In this document: piece after piece, positions 34,721 through 44,365 of the stretch | How positions within the stretch are numbered: position 1 is the first letter of the stretch | Layout of the letters: the number at the start of each line of letters is the position of its first letter | DNA from: Hylemonella gracilis | Lineage (GTDB): Bacteria; Pseudomonadota; Gammaproteobacteria; Burkholderiales; Burkholderiaceae_C | Direction: 5' to 3' | Length of the DNA stretch: 64,000 nt | Assembly: GCF_004328645.1 (NCBI RefSeq) | Contig: NZ_CP031395.1 | Location: forward strand, 3,187,501-3,251,500 | Notes under the pieces: model-generated | What the model saw: the letters and a program-made list of their open reading frames with translations, nothing else | What the model was told of the DNA's origin: nothing | Databases searched by the model: none | Made by a program: the position numbers and the translations under genes

Positions 34721-35521
34721 TCAGGGCTTCATGTAGATCGATGGTGCGACCGCTCGAACCGCAGTGGTGATGTCGTTCAATGTCTCGGAATGACCGATCA
34801 GCAGATACCCGCCGGAACGCAGATGTCCCAGCAAGCGCTGCACGACCTGTCGCTTGGTTTCATTGCTGAAATAGATCAGCACATTGCGCAGGAAGATGAT
34901 GTCAAATTGCCCCAGCGCGGGCAATGGTCTGTTCAAATTGACTTGTGAAAATTGCACGCGCTCCCGCAGTTCGCGCTGCAGCAGCAAGGTCCCAGCTTCC
35001 GTACCCGTACCGCGCAAGCAGTACTTTTTGAGAAATTCGGCGGGGATATTGCTCCCTCGCTCCTGCTGATAATGACCGATGCGGGCGTGACGCAGCACCC
35101 TGCTGCTCACATCCGTGCCCAATACCGTCCAGGGCAGGCTGGCCTGCGCATCGGCCAGCACCATGGCAATGCTGTAGGGCTCCTCGCCGGTTGAGCTTGC
35201 GGCGCTCCAGACGCGTAAACCGCGGTTCTCCTGCGCCGCCTCACGGGCAATCTTGCGCAGCAGATCAAAGTGCTTGGGCTCCCGGAAAAAGTAGGTTTCG
35301 TTCGTCGTCAGCAGATCCACGGCGATCTGCATTTCGCCCGGATTCGACCCTCCCTGCAGCAGCTTCAGATAGTCGGAGTAGCTGTCCAGCTTGTGATACG
35401 CCAGCCTTTTCGCAAGGCGACCACTGACCAAGGCCTTCTTGGCATCAGACAGCGTGATGCCCGCCTGGTCAAAGATGAAGCTCTGGAATTTCGTGAATTC
35501 ATGGTCCTTGATGTCCGCCAT
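34721..35521 (-). CDS. cheR: Chemotaxis protein methyltransferase CheR
   Basis: A 266-residue SAM-dependent enzyme that methylates chemoreceptor glutamates. The N-terminal helical domain (about 1-75) precedes the SAM domain, with SSTGEEPYSIAMVL at the cofactor site and DIIFLRNVLIYFS in the core. The ATG at 35521 (MADIKDHEF) fits the family; a longer in-frame reading begins upstream but runs into the cheW end region. The gene lies 31 bases after cheW. Confidence 0.95.
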   Translation of the reverse strand: MADIKDHEFTKFQSFIFDQAGITLSDAKKALVSGRLAKRLAYHKLDSYSDYLKLLQGGSNPGEMQIAVDLLTTNETYFFREPKHFDLLRKIAREAAQENRGLRVWSAASSTGEEPYSIAMVLADAQASLPWTVLGTDVSSRVLRHARIGHYQQERGSNIPAEFLKKYCLRGTGTEAGTLLLQRELRERVQFSQVNLNRPLPALGQFDIIFLRNVLIYFSNETKRQVVQRLLGHLRSGGYLLIGHSETLNDITTAVRAVAPSIYMKP

Positions 35522-35552
35522 TGACGCCTGCTCTCCCCTCGTGCAACCGGTT

Positions 35553-36110
35553 TCAGACCTGGGAATCGTCCGGCGCGGCCAGCTGCGCGATGCCTTGCAG
35601 CTGATCCAGATCATCCACCTGCAGCACGCGATGAATGTTCAGTAGGATCACGAACTTGCCATTCACCTTGCCCATGCCGGCGATGAAATCGGTCGCGATC
35701 TTCATGCCGAAGTTGGGTGCGGGTTCAATCTCCGCGGGTGCGATCTCCTGCACCGCATTCACGGCGTCGACAATCACGCCAACGACCTGATGCTCGCCTT
35801 GGTCCTCGGTCTCGACGATCACGATGCAGGTGCGCTTGGTCACTCCGCTCGAAGTTCGACCGAAACGCGCCGACAGATCCATGACGGGGACCACGGCGCC
35901 ACGCAGATTGATGACACCCCGAATCGCGCCCGGCATCATGGGGACGGTGGTCAGGCCACCGTACTCGATGATCTCCTTGATGGACAGGATGCCGATGGCA
36001 TAGACCTCGCCACCGAGCATGAATGTCAGGTACTGCGTGGGTTCCTGGTCATGCGTGGCGACCGCCATCGCGTTCGGATTCGAAGATCCGCTTGGAACGA
36101 GTGCTGTCAT
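35553..36110 (-). CDS. cheW: Chemotaxis coupling protein CheW
   Basis: A 185-residue adaptor that joins chemoreceptors to CheA. The core has YLTFMLGGEVYAIGI, then VPMMPGAIRGVINLRG and PVMDL, the usual CheW signature, and ends GKFVILLNIHRVL. There is a non-conserved N-terminal extension of about 25 residues. Its neighbours are an mcp upstream and cheR downstream in one operon. Confidence 0.95.
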   Translation of the reverse strand: MTALVPSGSSNPNAMAVATHDQEPTQYLTFMLGGEVYAIGILSIKEIIEYGGLTTVPMMPGAIRGVINLRGAVVPVMDLSARFGRTSSGVTKRTCIVIVETEDQGEHQVVGVIVDAVNAVQEIAPAEIEPAPNFGMKIATDFIAGMGKVNGKFVILLNIHRVLQVDDLDQLQGIAQLAAPDDSQV

Positions 36111-36131
36111 AGGTGAGCTCCATCCGCTGTG

Positions 36132-37808
36132 TCAGAACTTGACGAAGTTGGCTTCATCAGGTTCCCGCTCCTGAAAAGAGACGGGCGCGGAAGGCTTGAT
36201 CCTGGATTCACCACGGGTCGCCAGCGCGCGTCCCCGGCCGGGAGCGGCCGGCTTGCGCGCCAAAGAGGCAGTTACCGTGGCAGCCTGCACCATGCGGCCG
36301 TCCCCCACCTTGAAGAAGGCCATGGTGCGCTGCAACTGCTCCGCCTGACTGCTCATCTCCTCGCTGGTCGCGGCCAGTTCCTCTGAGCTGGAGGCATTCT
36401 GCTGTGTGGTCTGGCTCAACTGCCCCACTGCGGAGTTGATCTGTGATACACCGGAAGACTGCTCCTCGGACGCGGCAGTGATTTCCTGCACCAGATCCGA
36501 GGTTTTCTTGATGCTCGGCACCATCTGGTCGAGCAGGTGCCCGGCCTTCTCGGCGAGTTCCACACTGCTGGAGGCAACGGTGGAAATTTCCTGGGCGGCT
36601 ACCTGGCTGCGCTCGGCCAGCTTGCGAACCTCGGCCGCGACAACCGCGAAGCCCTTGCCATGCTCGCCCGCGCGGGCCGCCTCGATCGCGGCGTTCAAGG
36701 CCAGCAAATTGGTCTGATAGGCGATGTCGTCAATGATGCCGATCTTCTGCGCAATCTGCTTCATCGCGGATACGGTCGCCTTGACCGCCTCGCCGCCCTC
36801 GGTCGCCTGCGAGGCAGCCTGGGTCGCCATGCCGTCGGTCACGCGGGCATTCTCCGTGTTCTGGGAAATGGATGCAGTCATCTGCTCGATGGACGCGCTG
36901 GTCTCCTCGACGCCCGCGGCCTGCTCGCTGGCGGCCTGACTCAGGGCCTGCGCCGTGGCGCTAACCTCCTCGGAAGCGCTCGCCAGGGATTCGGCACCAT
37001 TGTTGACCTCGGCAACCACCTGCGACAGTCTGCCCACCATGTTTTTCATCGCCGACAGCAGCTGCGCGGTCTCGTCACGCCCCTTCACTTCAATGTCCGC
37101 GCTCAGATCGCCCTCGGACAGGGCGTCAGCAACCATCACGGCCTTGGCGAGCGGACGTGTCACGCTGCGGCTGATGGCAAAGCCCAGCACGACGCCGAGC
37201 AGAACGCCGAATGCGATCAGCGCGATCATCATGTTGCGACTGCTGTAGTAGAGCGCCTCGATTTCGTCGTTCGCGACCTGGGCCCTTTGCTCTTTCTGCT
37301 GATTGAGTTCGGAGAACATGTTGTCCAGATTGTCCGCAGACTCACGCACCTTGGCCAAGGCATGGGAAAGCTCGACATCGCGGTCAGCCAGCGGCTTTTT
37401 ACGCGCCATCTCCAACGAGTCGTGCATGTCGCGCTGGTAAGTTCCCCAGAGCTGATCGATCTGAGCGAACAACACCTTGGCCCGGTCTGACACGAACAGC
37501 GGTCGCGCCAGATCAATGCGCTCCTTCGCGGCGGCGGAATTCTTCTTCACCGACTCCAGGTGACGCGCCCGCTCCTCTTCGCTGGTGGCAAGCAGAAAAT
37601 TCGAGCGAGCCCGACCCACGGCCAGCAAAGCGACGTTGGCCTCCTTGATGTGCGAAAGACCCATCAACTCCCTGGAGTACATGGCCTCGGCCAGATCATT
37701 CATGGAGGCCGAACTGCGCAGCGCGACAAAACCGACCACGGCGGCAATCAAGGCCGTGAGAATGAAGCCTGCGATCAGGCGGGCGCCGATCGTGAAATGT
37801 GAAAACAT
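36132..37808 (-). CDS. Methyl-accepting chemotaxis protein in the che operon
   Basis: A 558-residue receptor. The N-terminal membrane segment ([20 protein letters not shown]) precedes a periplasmic four-helix domain (about 35-185), a second membrane segment ([20 protein letters not shown]) and a HAMP domain. The signalling tip is [20 protein letters not shown]. The C-terminal tail is basic, with no CheR-binding pentapeptide. It lies between cheA and cheW, so it is probably the cognate receptor of this cluster. Confidence 0.95.
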   Translation of the reverse strand: MFSHFTIGARLIAGFILTALIAAVVGFVALRSSASMNDLAEAMYSRELMGLSHIKEANVALLAVGRARSNFLLATSEEERARHLESVKKNSAAAKERIDLARPLFVSDRAKVLFAQIDQLWGTYQRDMHDSLEMARKKPLADRDVELSHALAKVRESADNLDNMFSELNQQKEQRAQVANDEIEALYYSSRNMMIALIAFGVLLGVVLGFAISRSVTRPLAKAVMVADALSEGDLSADIEVKGRDETAQLLSAMKNMVGRLSQVVAEVNNGAESLASASEEVSATAQALSQAASEQAAGVEETSASIEQMTASISQNTENARVTDGMATQAASQATEGGEAVKATVSAMKQIAQKIGIIDDIAYQTNLLALNAAIEAARAGEHGKGFAVVAAEVRKLAERSQVAAQEISTVASSSVELAEKAGHLLDQMVPSIKKTSDLVQEITAASEEQSSGVSQINSAVGQLSQTTQQNASSSEELAATSEEMSSQAEQLQRTMAFFKVGDGRMVQAATVTASLARKPAAPGRGRALATRGESRIKPSAPVSFQEREPDEANFVKF

Positions 37809-37895
37809 GGGGCTGTTCTTTCCTTGTATGTTGAACGGAATGGGGCGATCGCACGCGGCCCCGTGGAACGCTCTTCAGTCAAGCGTGATACGAAC

Positions 37896-40124
37896 TTACG
37901 GATCCGGAATGCTGGGAACTTCCTCGGTGGCTTCCTGCAGCAAGGCAGGCACGTCCAGGATCAGCGCAACGTCCCCACTGCCTAGGATGGTCGAGCCACT
38001 GATGGCACGCACGCGTTGGAATACTTTGCCCAGAGGCTTGATCACCGTTTGCAGCTCGCCATTCAAGGCATCCACGACGATGCCGGCCTTCTGCCGGCCA
38101 TGCCGAACCACCACGATGTTCTGACGACTTGGAAGTGGCTCCTGCAGATCAAAGATTTCGCGCAGTCGCACAAAGGGCAGTACCTCGCCACGTAGATTCG
38201 TGTAGTGCGATTCGCCCTCGTCGCTGTACGCCACGCATTCCTCGACCATGTCCAGGGGTATCACAAAGACTGATCCGCCAACCGACACCTGGAATCCATT
38301 GATGATGGCCAGGGTGAGCGGCAGTCGCACGGTCACCGTGGTGCCCACGTTCTCAACGCTCTGAATGTCCACGCTGCCCCGCAAGGCGGTGATGTTGCGC
38401 TTGACAACGTCCATGCCCACGCCACGCCCCGAGAGATTGGTCACCGTGTCGGCAGTGGAAAACCCGGGCTCGAAAATCAGTGCGTAAACTTCGCTGTCCG
38501 TCAGCACCCGACCCGGATCGATGAGTCCACGCTCCACCGCCTTGGCGAATATCTTGTCGCGGCGCAGACCGCCGCCATCGTCACCGACCTCGATGACGAT
38601 GCTGCCCGAGTCGTGGTAAGCGTTCAGGCTGACCGTTCCACGCGCCGGTTTCCCCAACGCCAGGCGACGTTCGACCGGCTCGATGCCGTGGTCCATCGAG
38701 TTTCTCACCAGGTGGGTCAGGGGATCACCAATGCGCTCGACCACGGTCTTGTCGAGTTCCGTGTCCTCGCCCGACAGACGCAGCACGATGTCCTTGCCCA
38801 GTTCACGGGCGACGTCATGCACCACGCGATTGAAACGACTGAAAGTCCCTCCGATCTTGACCATGCGCAGTTGCAACGCGCTGTCACGGACCTGCTGCAC
38901 CAGACCCGAGAGTCTGGAGGTGCTCTCCTCCAACTGGGGATTTCCTGACTGACGCGCCAGCAAGCTGGATGTCGCGCCCTCGATGATCAGTTCTCCCACC
39001 AGGTTGATCAGTTGATCCAGCTTGTCCGCATCCACGCGGACCGTCTTGTTCTCCTGCGCCTTGCCGTCGCCGGATTTCTTTTCGATGATGCGTTTTTGCT
39101 TCTCCAGCGCGGCATCCACCAGTTGGGGCTCGACCACCTGTTGATCGATCAGGATCTTGCCCAGCATGGGCACCTCGGGGTCGGCCTGACCCGCAGTCTG
39201 CGCGTCTGCCAGGGCATTTTGCTGGATGGACAAGGCCTCTTCCAACTCATGCTGGGTGATGCTGCCGCAATGCACCAGGATTTCGCCGAGACGAATGTCC
39301 TGCTCGGGCAATTCGCGGATCAGGTCCGCGTATTCCTGCAGCCTACCCTCGGGCGGAATGATGCGGATCCGAGCGTCGTCGCGCACGAATTCGAACACGC
39401 CTTCGATGGTCGACTTGCTGGCGCTGCTGGAAAAGGCGATCTCGAACCCGAGATAACAGGACTCGGAATCCATCTGAGCTGCGGGCGGCAGAGCATCGGG
39501 CAAGGTCGCGATTCCGACGATCTTGCCCAACCTGCCAAGATAGCGAATGAACGACAAGGGATCCATGCCATTGCGCAGCACGTTCGGGCCGAATCGCAGC
39601 GAAATGTGCCAATGGCTACGGGGGTCGGTGCCATCGCGCGCGATCCGCTCGAGCCGAGCATCGTCTTCGCGGGTGGTAGCAACCGCCGTGCTCACCGTGA
39701 TCGAAGCGTCCGCGAGCGCCGGCCCACCCGCGCGTTGCACATAGGTGCGCAGTTGGGCAAGCAAGGGCACTGTCACGCCATCCAGCGCCTCGCTGGCGCT
39801 CATCTGTCCTTCTTCGATGGCGGTGATCAGCGTTCCCAAATGATCACCACTGGACAACAGAAGAACGACCAGCTCATCGTCTATCTCTAGGTGCCCATCA
39901 CGCACGTGATCCAGAACGCTTTCGACGACATGCGTGAAAGCCACGATGTGGTCCAGGCCAAACAAGCCCGCCGAACCTTTGATGGTATGGGCGGCGCGAA
40001 AAATCGCGTTCACCGATTCATCGCGATCGGGGGTCTGCTCAATGGTCAACAGGGCATTTTCCATGTCAACGAGCATTTCACGGCTCTCGACAATGAAGGT
40101 TTTCAGAGCGGCATCTAGATTCAC
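37896..40124 (-). CDS. cheA: Chemotaxis histidine kinase CheA with MshEN-like repeats
   Basis: A 742-residue kinase. The HPt domain has His46 in FRAAHTIKGSAG. Residues about 170-260 form an unassigned alpha/beta region (HWHISLRFG). Residues 278-302 and 320-343 are two copies of a MshEN-like motif (RLGEILVHCGSITQHELEE... and MLGKILIDQQVVEPQLVD...). The dimerisation helices start near 365. The ATPase has the N box LVRNSMDHGIEP, GDDGGGL and GRGVGMDVV. The C-terminal CheW-like domain follows. It phosphorylates CheY, CheB and perhaps the REC-EAL protein. No classical P2 domain is seen. Confidence 0.95.
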   Translation of the reverse strand: MNLDAALKTFIVESREMLVDMENALLTIEQTPDRDESVNAIFRAAHTIKGSAGLFGLDHIVAFTHVVESVLDHVRDGHLEIDDELVVLLLSSGDHLGTLITAIEEGQMSASEALDGVTVPLLAQLRTYVQRAGGPALADASITVSTAVATTREDDARLERIARDGTDPRSHWHISLRFGPNVLRNGMDPLSFIRYLGRLGKIVGIATLPDALPPAAQMDSESCYLGFEIAFSSSASKSTIEGVFEFVRDDARIRIIPPEGRLQEYADLIRELPEQDIRLGEILVHCGSITQHELEEALSIQQNALADAQTAGQADPEVPMLGKILIDQQVVEPQLVDAALEKQKRIIEKKSGDGKAQENKTVRVDADKLDQLINLVGELIIEGATSSLLARQSGNPQLEESTSRLSGLVQQVRDSALQLRMVKIGGTFSRFNRVVHDVARELGKDIVLRLSGEDTELDKTVVERIGDPLTHLVRNSMDHGIEPVERRLALGKPARGTVSLNAYHDSGSIVIEVGDDGGGLRRDKIFAKAVERGLIDPGRVLTDSEVYALIFEPGFSTADTVTNLSGRGVGMDVVKRNITALRGSVDIQSVENVGTTVTVRLPLTLAIINGFQVSVGGSVFVIPLDMVEECVAYSDEGESHYTNLRGEVLPFVRLREIFDLQEPLPSRQNIVVVRHGRQKAGIVVDALNGELQTVIKPLGKVFQRVRAISGSTILGSGDVALILDVPALLQEATEEVPSIPDP

Positions 40125-40147
40125 GGGGTCTACTCCAGAGGCGGCAA

Positions 40148-40444
40148 TCAGGCCGGGCTTTCGCTGATGACCAGGGGATCACCAAAAAAAGCCGTGACGT
40201 TCAGAATCTCGAAGACTTCCACCACCGAGGGACTGTGGTTCATCAGATGCAGGTTCCGCTGCAGGGCCTGGGCGGCCTGCTTGGCCATCATGAGCACCTG
40301 CAATCCGGCAACATCCATTTCCGTCACGCCGGACAGATCAATCTCCAGATCGCCGGATGACTGCCCGAGCGCCTGCAGCAGCAGTTCCTTGAGCTCCGCG
40401 GCCCTGTAGATCGTCAACTCGCCTGCGATGTGCAACATGGCCAT
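40148..40444 (-). CDS. STAS-domain protein
   Basis: A 98-residue single STAS domain, of the anti-sigma-antagonist fold. The core reads IDLSGVTEMDVAGLQVLMM. Where phosphorylated antagonists have a Ser in the D-S-[SA]-G position, this has Val, so regulation by Ser phosphorylation is unlikely. Such proteins occur in other chemotaxis and surface-sensing clusters. The gene lies between cheY and cheA. Its partner is unknown. Confidence 0.88.
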   Translation of the reverse strand: MAMLHIAGELTIYRAAELKELLLQALGQSSGDLEIDLSGVTEMDVAGLQVLMMAKQAAQALQRNLHLMNHSPSVVEVFEILNVTAFFGDPLVISESPA

Positions 40445-40469
40445 CTCCCGGTTTTCCTCGCGCCTGAAT

Positions 40470-40838
40470 TCAAGGCAGGATCAGTTTTTGAACCGCGTTG
40501 AGCATCACTTCGGGGCTGAAGGGCTTGACGACCCAGGCCTTGGCGCCGGCGGCCTGCCCTTCGGCCTTCTTGGCTTCCTGGGACTCCGTGGTGAGCATGA
40601 TGACCGGAGTGAATTTGTAGGCCGGCAGCTGTTTCAGCGCCTTGACGAAGCTGATGCCGTCCATGTTGGGCATGTTCACGTCGCTGATGATGAGATGCAC
40701 CTTCTGCCCTGTCAGCTTGGACAGCGCGTCCTTGCCATCGGAACCTTCGATCACCTCATATCCCGCACCGCGCAGCGCAATGCCGACGACTTGGCGTAAA
40801 GAGGCGGAGTCATCCACCACCATGATGGTCTTGGCCAT
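40470..40838 (-). CDS. cheY: CheY-type response regulator
   Basis: A 122-residue stand-alone receiver. It has the acidic pair in MVVDDSASLRQ, the phospho-Asp in LIISDVNMPNMDG, the Thr in VIMLTTES and the Lys in WVVKPFSP. ATG at 40838 is used; the longer frame from 40862 overlaps the upstream gene. It would carry the phosphoryl signal from CheA to the motor or to another effector; the cluster lacks flagellar genes and cheZ. Confidence 0.94.
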   Translation of the reverse strand: MAKTIMVVDDSASLRQVVGIALRGAGYEVIEGSDGKDALSKLTGQKVHLIISDVNMPNMDGISFVKALKQLPAYKFTPVIMLTTESQEAKKAEGQAAGAKAWVVKPFSPEVMLNAVQKLILP

Positions 40839-40858
40839 GCTGAATACCTTTTCAACGA

Positions 40859-42022
40859 TCAAAAGAAAGTGATTTCACCGGTCGATTGCGGCTTGGGCGA
40901 CCCGCTGTTGTCCGCGATCTGTGCCTGTCCCGTATGAACGGCGCGCTCTTCCGCCATGGCATATGTGCTTTCTAGCTCGGCCAGCAAGCCTGCGGCATTG
41001 ATCGGGGTCAAGTTCTGGTCGCGATCAAAGCTCTCTCGTTGGCTGTTCAATAGCAAGGGAGTGCGGTCGATGTTGCTGCGCACATGGGTCATGATCTGGC
41101 TGATGCGGTCCTGGAACTGGAGATGTACCAAAGCCTCGCCGATCTCGCCATGCAGGTAGTTGCGGTTTTCCCTGTTGACGTTCGAGGCCTCCAGCAAGGC
41201 GCCCGTGGCCTCGCGAAACTTGTCCAGCACGGCGCTGATGGTGACTTCGCAGGCTTGGGTGGACTGCGCCTCTTCGGCGAGAGACTGCTCGACCGATTTG
41301 CACACGCTGCGGATAGTTTCACCAATCACGGCGACCTTCAATGCCATGTTCTTGCCGGTTTCGCCGGACAACTTGGACAAGGTCCGGACCTCCTGCGCCA
41401 CCACGGAAAAGCTGCGCCCTTGTTCGCCGGCGCGCGCGGCCTCGATCGCCGCATTCAAAGCCAACAGATTGGTCTGCTGCGCGATACGCGCGACATCCGC
41501 CGCCATGGAATCTAGCTCTTCGGTGAACTTCTCGAGTTCCTTGATGCGAGTCAACATCGTGGACTTGCTGCCCGTGGCTGACTTGAGCGAGACCACCACC
41601 GTATCGAGTTCCTGCTTGCTGCTGGCGAACACGCCCATCAGGCCGGCATTGGCATCCCCAGAGAGCTCGGACATTTCGGTGGCCCGGTTCAAGCGCTCGA
41701 CAATGCTGGCGAAGCGCATCGACAAGCTGGCGATGGCTATCTCCATCTGACTGCGCGAGGTTTCGATCTGCCCGCTCCAGACAGGCATGACCTGAGCGCC
41801 CAGTTGTTGCAAGCTCTCCAGATGTTCGCGGATGGAATGCTGAAGCGCCTTGGCCTGTCGCTGCTGCCGACGGACACTCCACGCAGCGAGTCCGAGCAGA
41901 AGAATTGCGCAGGTCACACCCGCCATGCTGAGAGCGGAAAAATACAGCACACATGCGGCCGCCACGACAGTCAGTGCAGCCGATGCATGCGTGAGTCCAT
42001 TGCGTGTAAGCCAACTGCTCAA
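40859..42022 (-). CDS. Chemoreceptor-like protein without sensor or HAMP domain
   Basis: A 387-residue protein with two closely spaced hydrophobic segments ([15 protein letters not shown] and [16 protein letters not shown]) and then a cytoplasmic signalling region. The tip is recognisable ([20 protein letters not shown], followed by [12 protein letters not shown]). There is no periplasmic ligand domain between the membrane segments and no clear HAMP domain. It is the first gene of the che operon. It may sense a cytoplasmic cue or act as a scaffold. The helical part after the tip diverges from standard receptors. Confidence 0.85.
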   Translation of the reverse strand: MSSWLTRNGLTHASAALTVVAAACVLYFSALSMAGVTCAILLLGLAAWSVRRQQRQAKALQHSIREHLESLQQLGAQVMPVWSGQIETSRSQMEIAIASLSMRFASIVERLNRATEMSELSGDANAGLMGVFASSKQELDTVVVSLKSATGSKSTMLTRIKELEKFTEELDSMAADVARIAQQTNLLALNAAIEAARAGEQGRSFSVVAQEVRTLSKLSGETGKNMALKVAVIGETIRSVCKSVEQSLAEEAQSTQACEVTISAVLDKFREATGALLEASNVNRENRNYLHGEIGEALVHLQFQDRISQIMTHVRSNIDRTPLLLNSQRESFDRDQNLTPINAAGLLAELESTYAMAEERAVHTGQAQIADNSGSPKPQSTGEITFF

Positions 42023-42567
42023 TCTTTTTCTCCCTTAGCTCAGAACACCTGCCAATCGCACCACCGCGTTTCTCACACCGCCGTACAACTGTTGCAATAA
42101 ACTCACATACAGTTACTCGGGGCGGCGACTGGATTCCTGTGCGAGCGTCGCTGCCCTCACACGAAGAGGCCATATCGCCACCGAAGCGGCGCCTTCCGCA
42201 AAGATGACCCGCTACGCCGAACGCTCCGTCGTTAACGCCATCAGCCCACAAGCTGCGGATTTGTAACTTCTATCGGCCAAGGATGGAATTAATAGAGCCT
42301 TGATTCGCCAACCCCCCATGAGGGGGTGGACGTGATCGATCCAAGATCGCTCATCTCAACGGCCCACTCTCGACCGGCAAGCCGCAATGCGGCAGCCCAT
42401 CCACATCCTCAACCCTCCGAGCATGACCAAGTTGAGCAGTTCTTAACCTGGGTCGGATGGTTTTCAAAATGTGCACGTCTAGATAGTAGTTGCGCTACTC
42501 ATTAAGGTCAATAGTCAATAGCTGCGATAGTTTGTTGGAGCCGCAGCGGCACTAATAATCGGCAGCG
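42023..42567. promoter_or_regulatory. 545-base intergenic region between the che operon and the S24 repressor
   Basis: No gene is seen. On the minus strand GCCGATAG (42270-42277) matches 7 of 8 bases of the sigma-28 -10 box, about 250 bases before the che operon; the -35 (TCTA at N15) is poor. A CCCCC-ATGA-GGGGG hairpin lies near 42313-42326 without a U tract. The repressor promoter and an operator candidate lie at the right end. Confidence 0.4.
42485..42499. promoter_or_regulatory. Candidate operator upstream of the S24 repressor
   Basis: AGTAG-TTGCG-CTACT, a perfect 5-bp inverted repeat 69 bases before the repressor start, in an AT-rich stretch that also has CAATAG twice (42509-42521). Autoregulation by the repressor is a reasonable guess. 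Confidence 0.4.
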
Positions 42568-43386
42568 ATGAACGATCCGAAACGCGCCAGAATGTCCCCG
42601 GAACTCAAGGCTGAGGCCGAGCGCCTCAAGGCCATCTGGAACAGCCGACCGCACAGGACCCAGGCGGAGTTTGGGGAGGTCTACGGACTGGGCAACCAAT
42701 CGAACGTCGGCCATTACCTCAACGGTCGCAGCCCCCTGAACTTCACCTCGGCCGCGGCATTCGCCAAGGAGCTGGGTTGTCAAATCGCCGATTTCAGCCC
42801 TCGCCTGGCCACGGGCTTGGCACGCATTTCTCCTGTTGAGCTTGGGTCGCTGCACGGCCTGGGCTTGTCAGAAGACGAAGTACACGCGGCATCCATGTAT
42901 GCAATGCTGGCGAAGCAGGCGCTGCCGCCATCCGCATCGCATCCTGACGAGCTCTCCATCCCCCAGTACGAGACCGGCAGCCGGATCAGCCAGGGCAGCC
43001 TAGTGCTCGAAGGCAAGCAAATGGGCACGATCAAGAGCTGGCGCGTCGACCTGGAATGGCTGCGCATGAACGTCCGGCACTACACGAGCGTGCAGAACCT
43101 GTGCATCGTCACCGGCTTCGGTCCGTCCATGCGCCCACGCTTCAACCCGGGGGACCCTCTGCTCATGGACAAAGGCATCACCTCCATGGACGTGGACGGT
43201 GTCTACTTCTTCCGCATCGGCGACAGCGGCTACATCAAGCAGTTGCAGCGCATCCCCAGCGAGCGCGGCACCATCTACCGCGCCAAGTCCTACAACCCGG
43301 ATTACGAGCCCTTCGACATCACGGCCAAGATGGACTTCCAAGTATTCGGCAAGATCCTGACGATCTGGAAGAGCGAGCAGGTCTGA
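42568..43386 (+). CDS. S24-family (LexA/CI-like) transcriptional repressor
   Basis: A 272-residue regulator. The N-terminal 80 residues contain a helix-turn-helix (TQAEFGEVYGLGNQSNVGHYL). The C-terminal S24 peptidase domain has the catalytic Ser in GFGPSMRPRFNPGDPLLMD and the Lys in GDSGYIKQLQRI. An Ala-Gly type cleavage bond is not obvious between them. It resembles phage CI repressors, but no phage genes are nearby. It could be a domesticated repressor. It is followed after 73 bases by a transporter operon on the same strand. Confidence 0.9.
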   Translation: MNDPKRARMSPELKAEAERLKAIWNSRPHRTQAEFGEVYGLGNQSNVGHYLNGRSPLNFTSAAAFAKELGCQIADFSPRLATGLARISPVELGSLHGLGLSEDEVHAASMYAMLAKQALPPSASHPDELSIPQYETGSRISQGSLVLEGKQMGTIKSWRVDLEWLRMNVRHYTSVQNLCIVTGFGPSMRPRFNPGDPLLMDKGITSMDVDGVYFFRIGDSGYIKQLQRIPSERGTIYRAKSYNPDYEPFDITAKMDFQVFGKILTIWKSEQV

Positions 43387-43459
43387 ATCAATCCGGGCGA
43401 CCTTGGCAATAGGACCTGCTTTATATTCCTTGGCTACACACACCGTCTCAGAGGAAGGC

Positions 43460-44362
43460 ATGTCAATCCAATCCGTCCTGAAAACCGCCGTGGTCACGCT
43501 GGCTGTCGTGGCTGGCACGCCCCTTTTCGCGCAAGGCACGCCGATCAATGCGCAGGCGTTTGACGCACTGATCGCTCAGGGTCCCGTCGCGGACGCCGCG
43601 ACCGTCGCGGCGAGCACGTGGGCCAGTAAGATCAAGCAGGCGGGCACGCTGCGCCTTGGTGGCACGCAAACCTCGACACTTTTCTCCCTGCTGAACGAGA
43701 AGGACGGCAAGATCCGCGGCTTCGACGCAGGTCTGGCCCAACTCATCACTCGCTACATCCTTGGCAATGGGGCAAAGTACCAGTTCACCCAGGTGACCTC
43801 GTCGACGCGTGAGCAGGTGCTGATCAACAACCAGGTAGACATGGTGTTGGCCACCTACTCCATCACCCCATCCCGCGCCGAGAAAGTCTCGTTCGCGGGG
43901 CCTTACTACACGTCACAGGCCGGTGTGCTGGTCAAGTCGAACAACCAGACCATCCAGTCCTACAACGATCTTGCGGGCAAGAAAACCGCCACCCAGGCCG
44001 GCTCCACGGGGCCTGCGATCCTGGCGCAATTCGCACCCAAGGCGTCCGTGCAAGAGTTCCAGACACATCAGGAAGCCCTCGACGCGCTGCGCCAGGGACG
44101 TGTGCAGGCCTACGTCACCGACCACACGCTGCTGCTCACCGCCTTGAGTCTCGGGACTGGCGACGCAAAACTCGCGGGCGCCCCCTTTGGAGCACAGGAT
44201 CTCTACGGCGTCGGTCTGCCCAAGGGCTCGGACGGAGTGACATTCATCAATGCCTTCCTGAAGAAGATTGAAGCCGACGGCACCTGGGCCAGGCTATGGA
44301 CCGTGACCATCGGACAGCGCACCGGCAGCACGAACATTCCGGCGCCGCCTCCACTCCCTTAA
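43460..44362 (+). CDS. ABC transporter substrate-binding protein (amino-acid, family 3)
   Basis: A 300-residue periplasmic binding protein. The signal peptide is MSIQSVLKTAVVTLAVVAG with cleavage after LFAQ. The mature part has GGTQTSTLFSLLNEKDGKIRGFDAGL, the family's first-lobe pattern, then VLATYSITPSRAEKVSFAGPYY and GKKTATQAGSTG. GAGGAAGG sits just before the ATG at 43460, which is therefore preferred over an upstream in-frame start. It heads a three-gene operon with two permeases. Confidence 0.9.
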   Translation: MSIQSVLKTAVVTLAVVAGTPLFAQGTPINAQAFDALIAQGPVADAATVAASTWASKIKQAGTLRLGGTQTSTLFSLLNEKDGKIRGFDAGLAQLITRYILGNGAKYQFTQVTSSTREQVLINNQVDMVLATYSITPSRAEKVSFAGPYYTSQAGVLVKSNNQTIQSYNDLAGKKTATQAGSTGPAILAQFAPKASVQEFQTHQEALDALRQGRVQAYVTDHTLLLTALSLGTGDAKLAGAPFGAQDLYGVGLPKGSDGVTFINAFLKKIEADGTWARLWTVTIGQRTGSTNIPAPPPLP

Positions 44363-44365
44363 GCC

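Noticed and set aside
42313..42326. CCCCC-ATGA-GGGGG hairpin as a terminator
   Set aside because: There is no U tract on either strand and no gene ends nearby.
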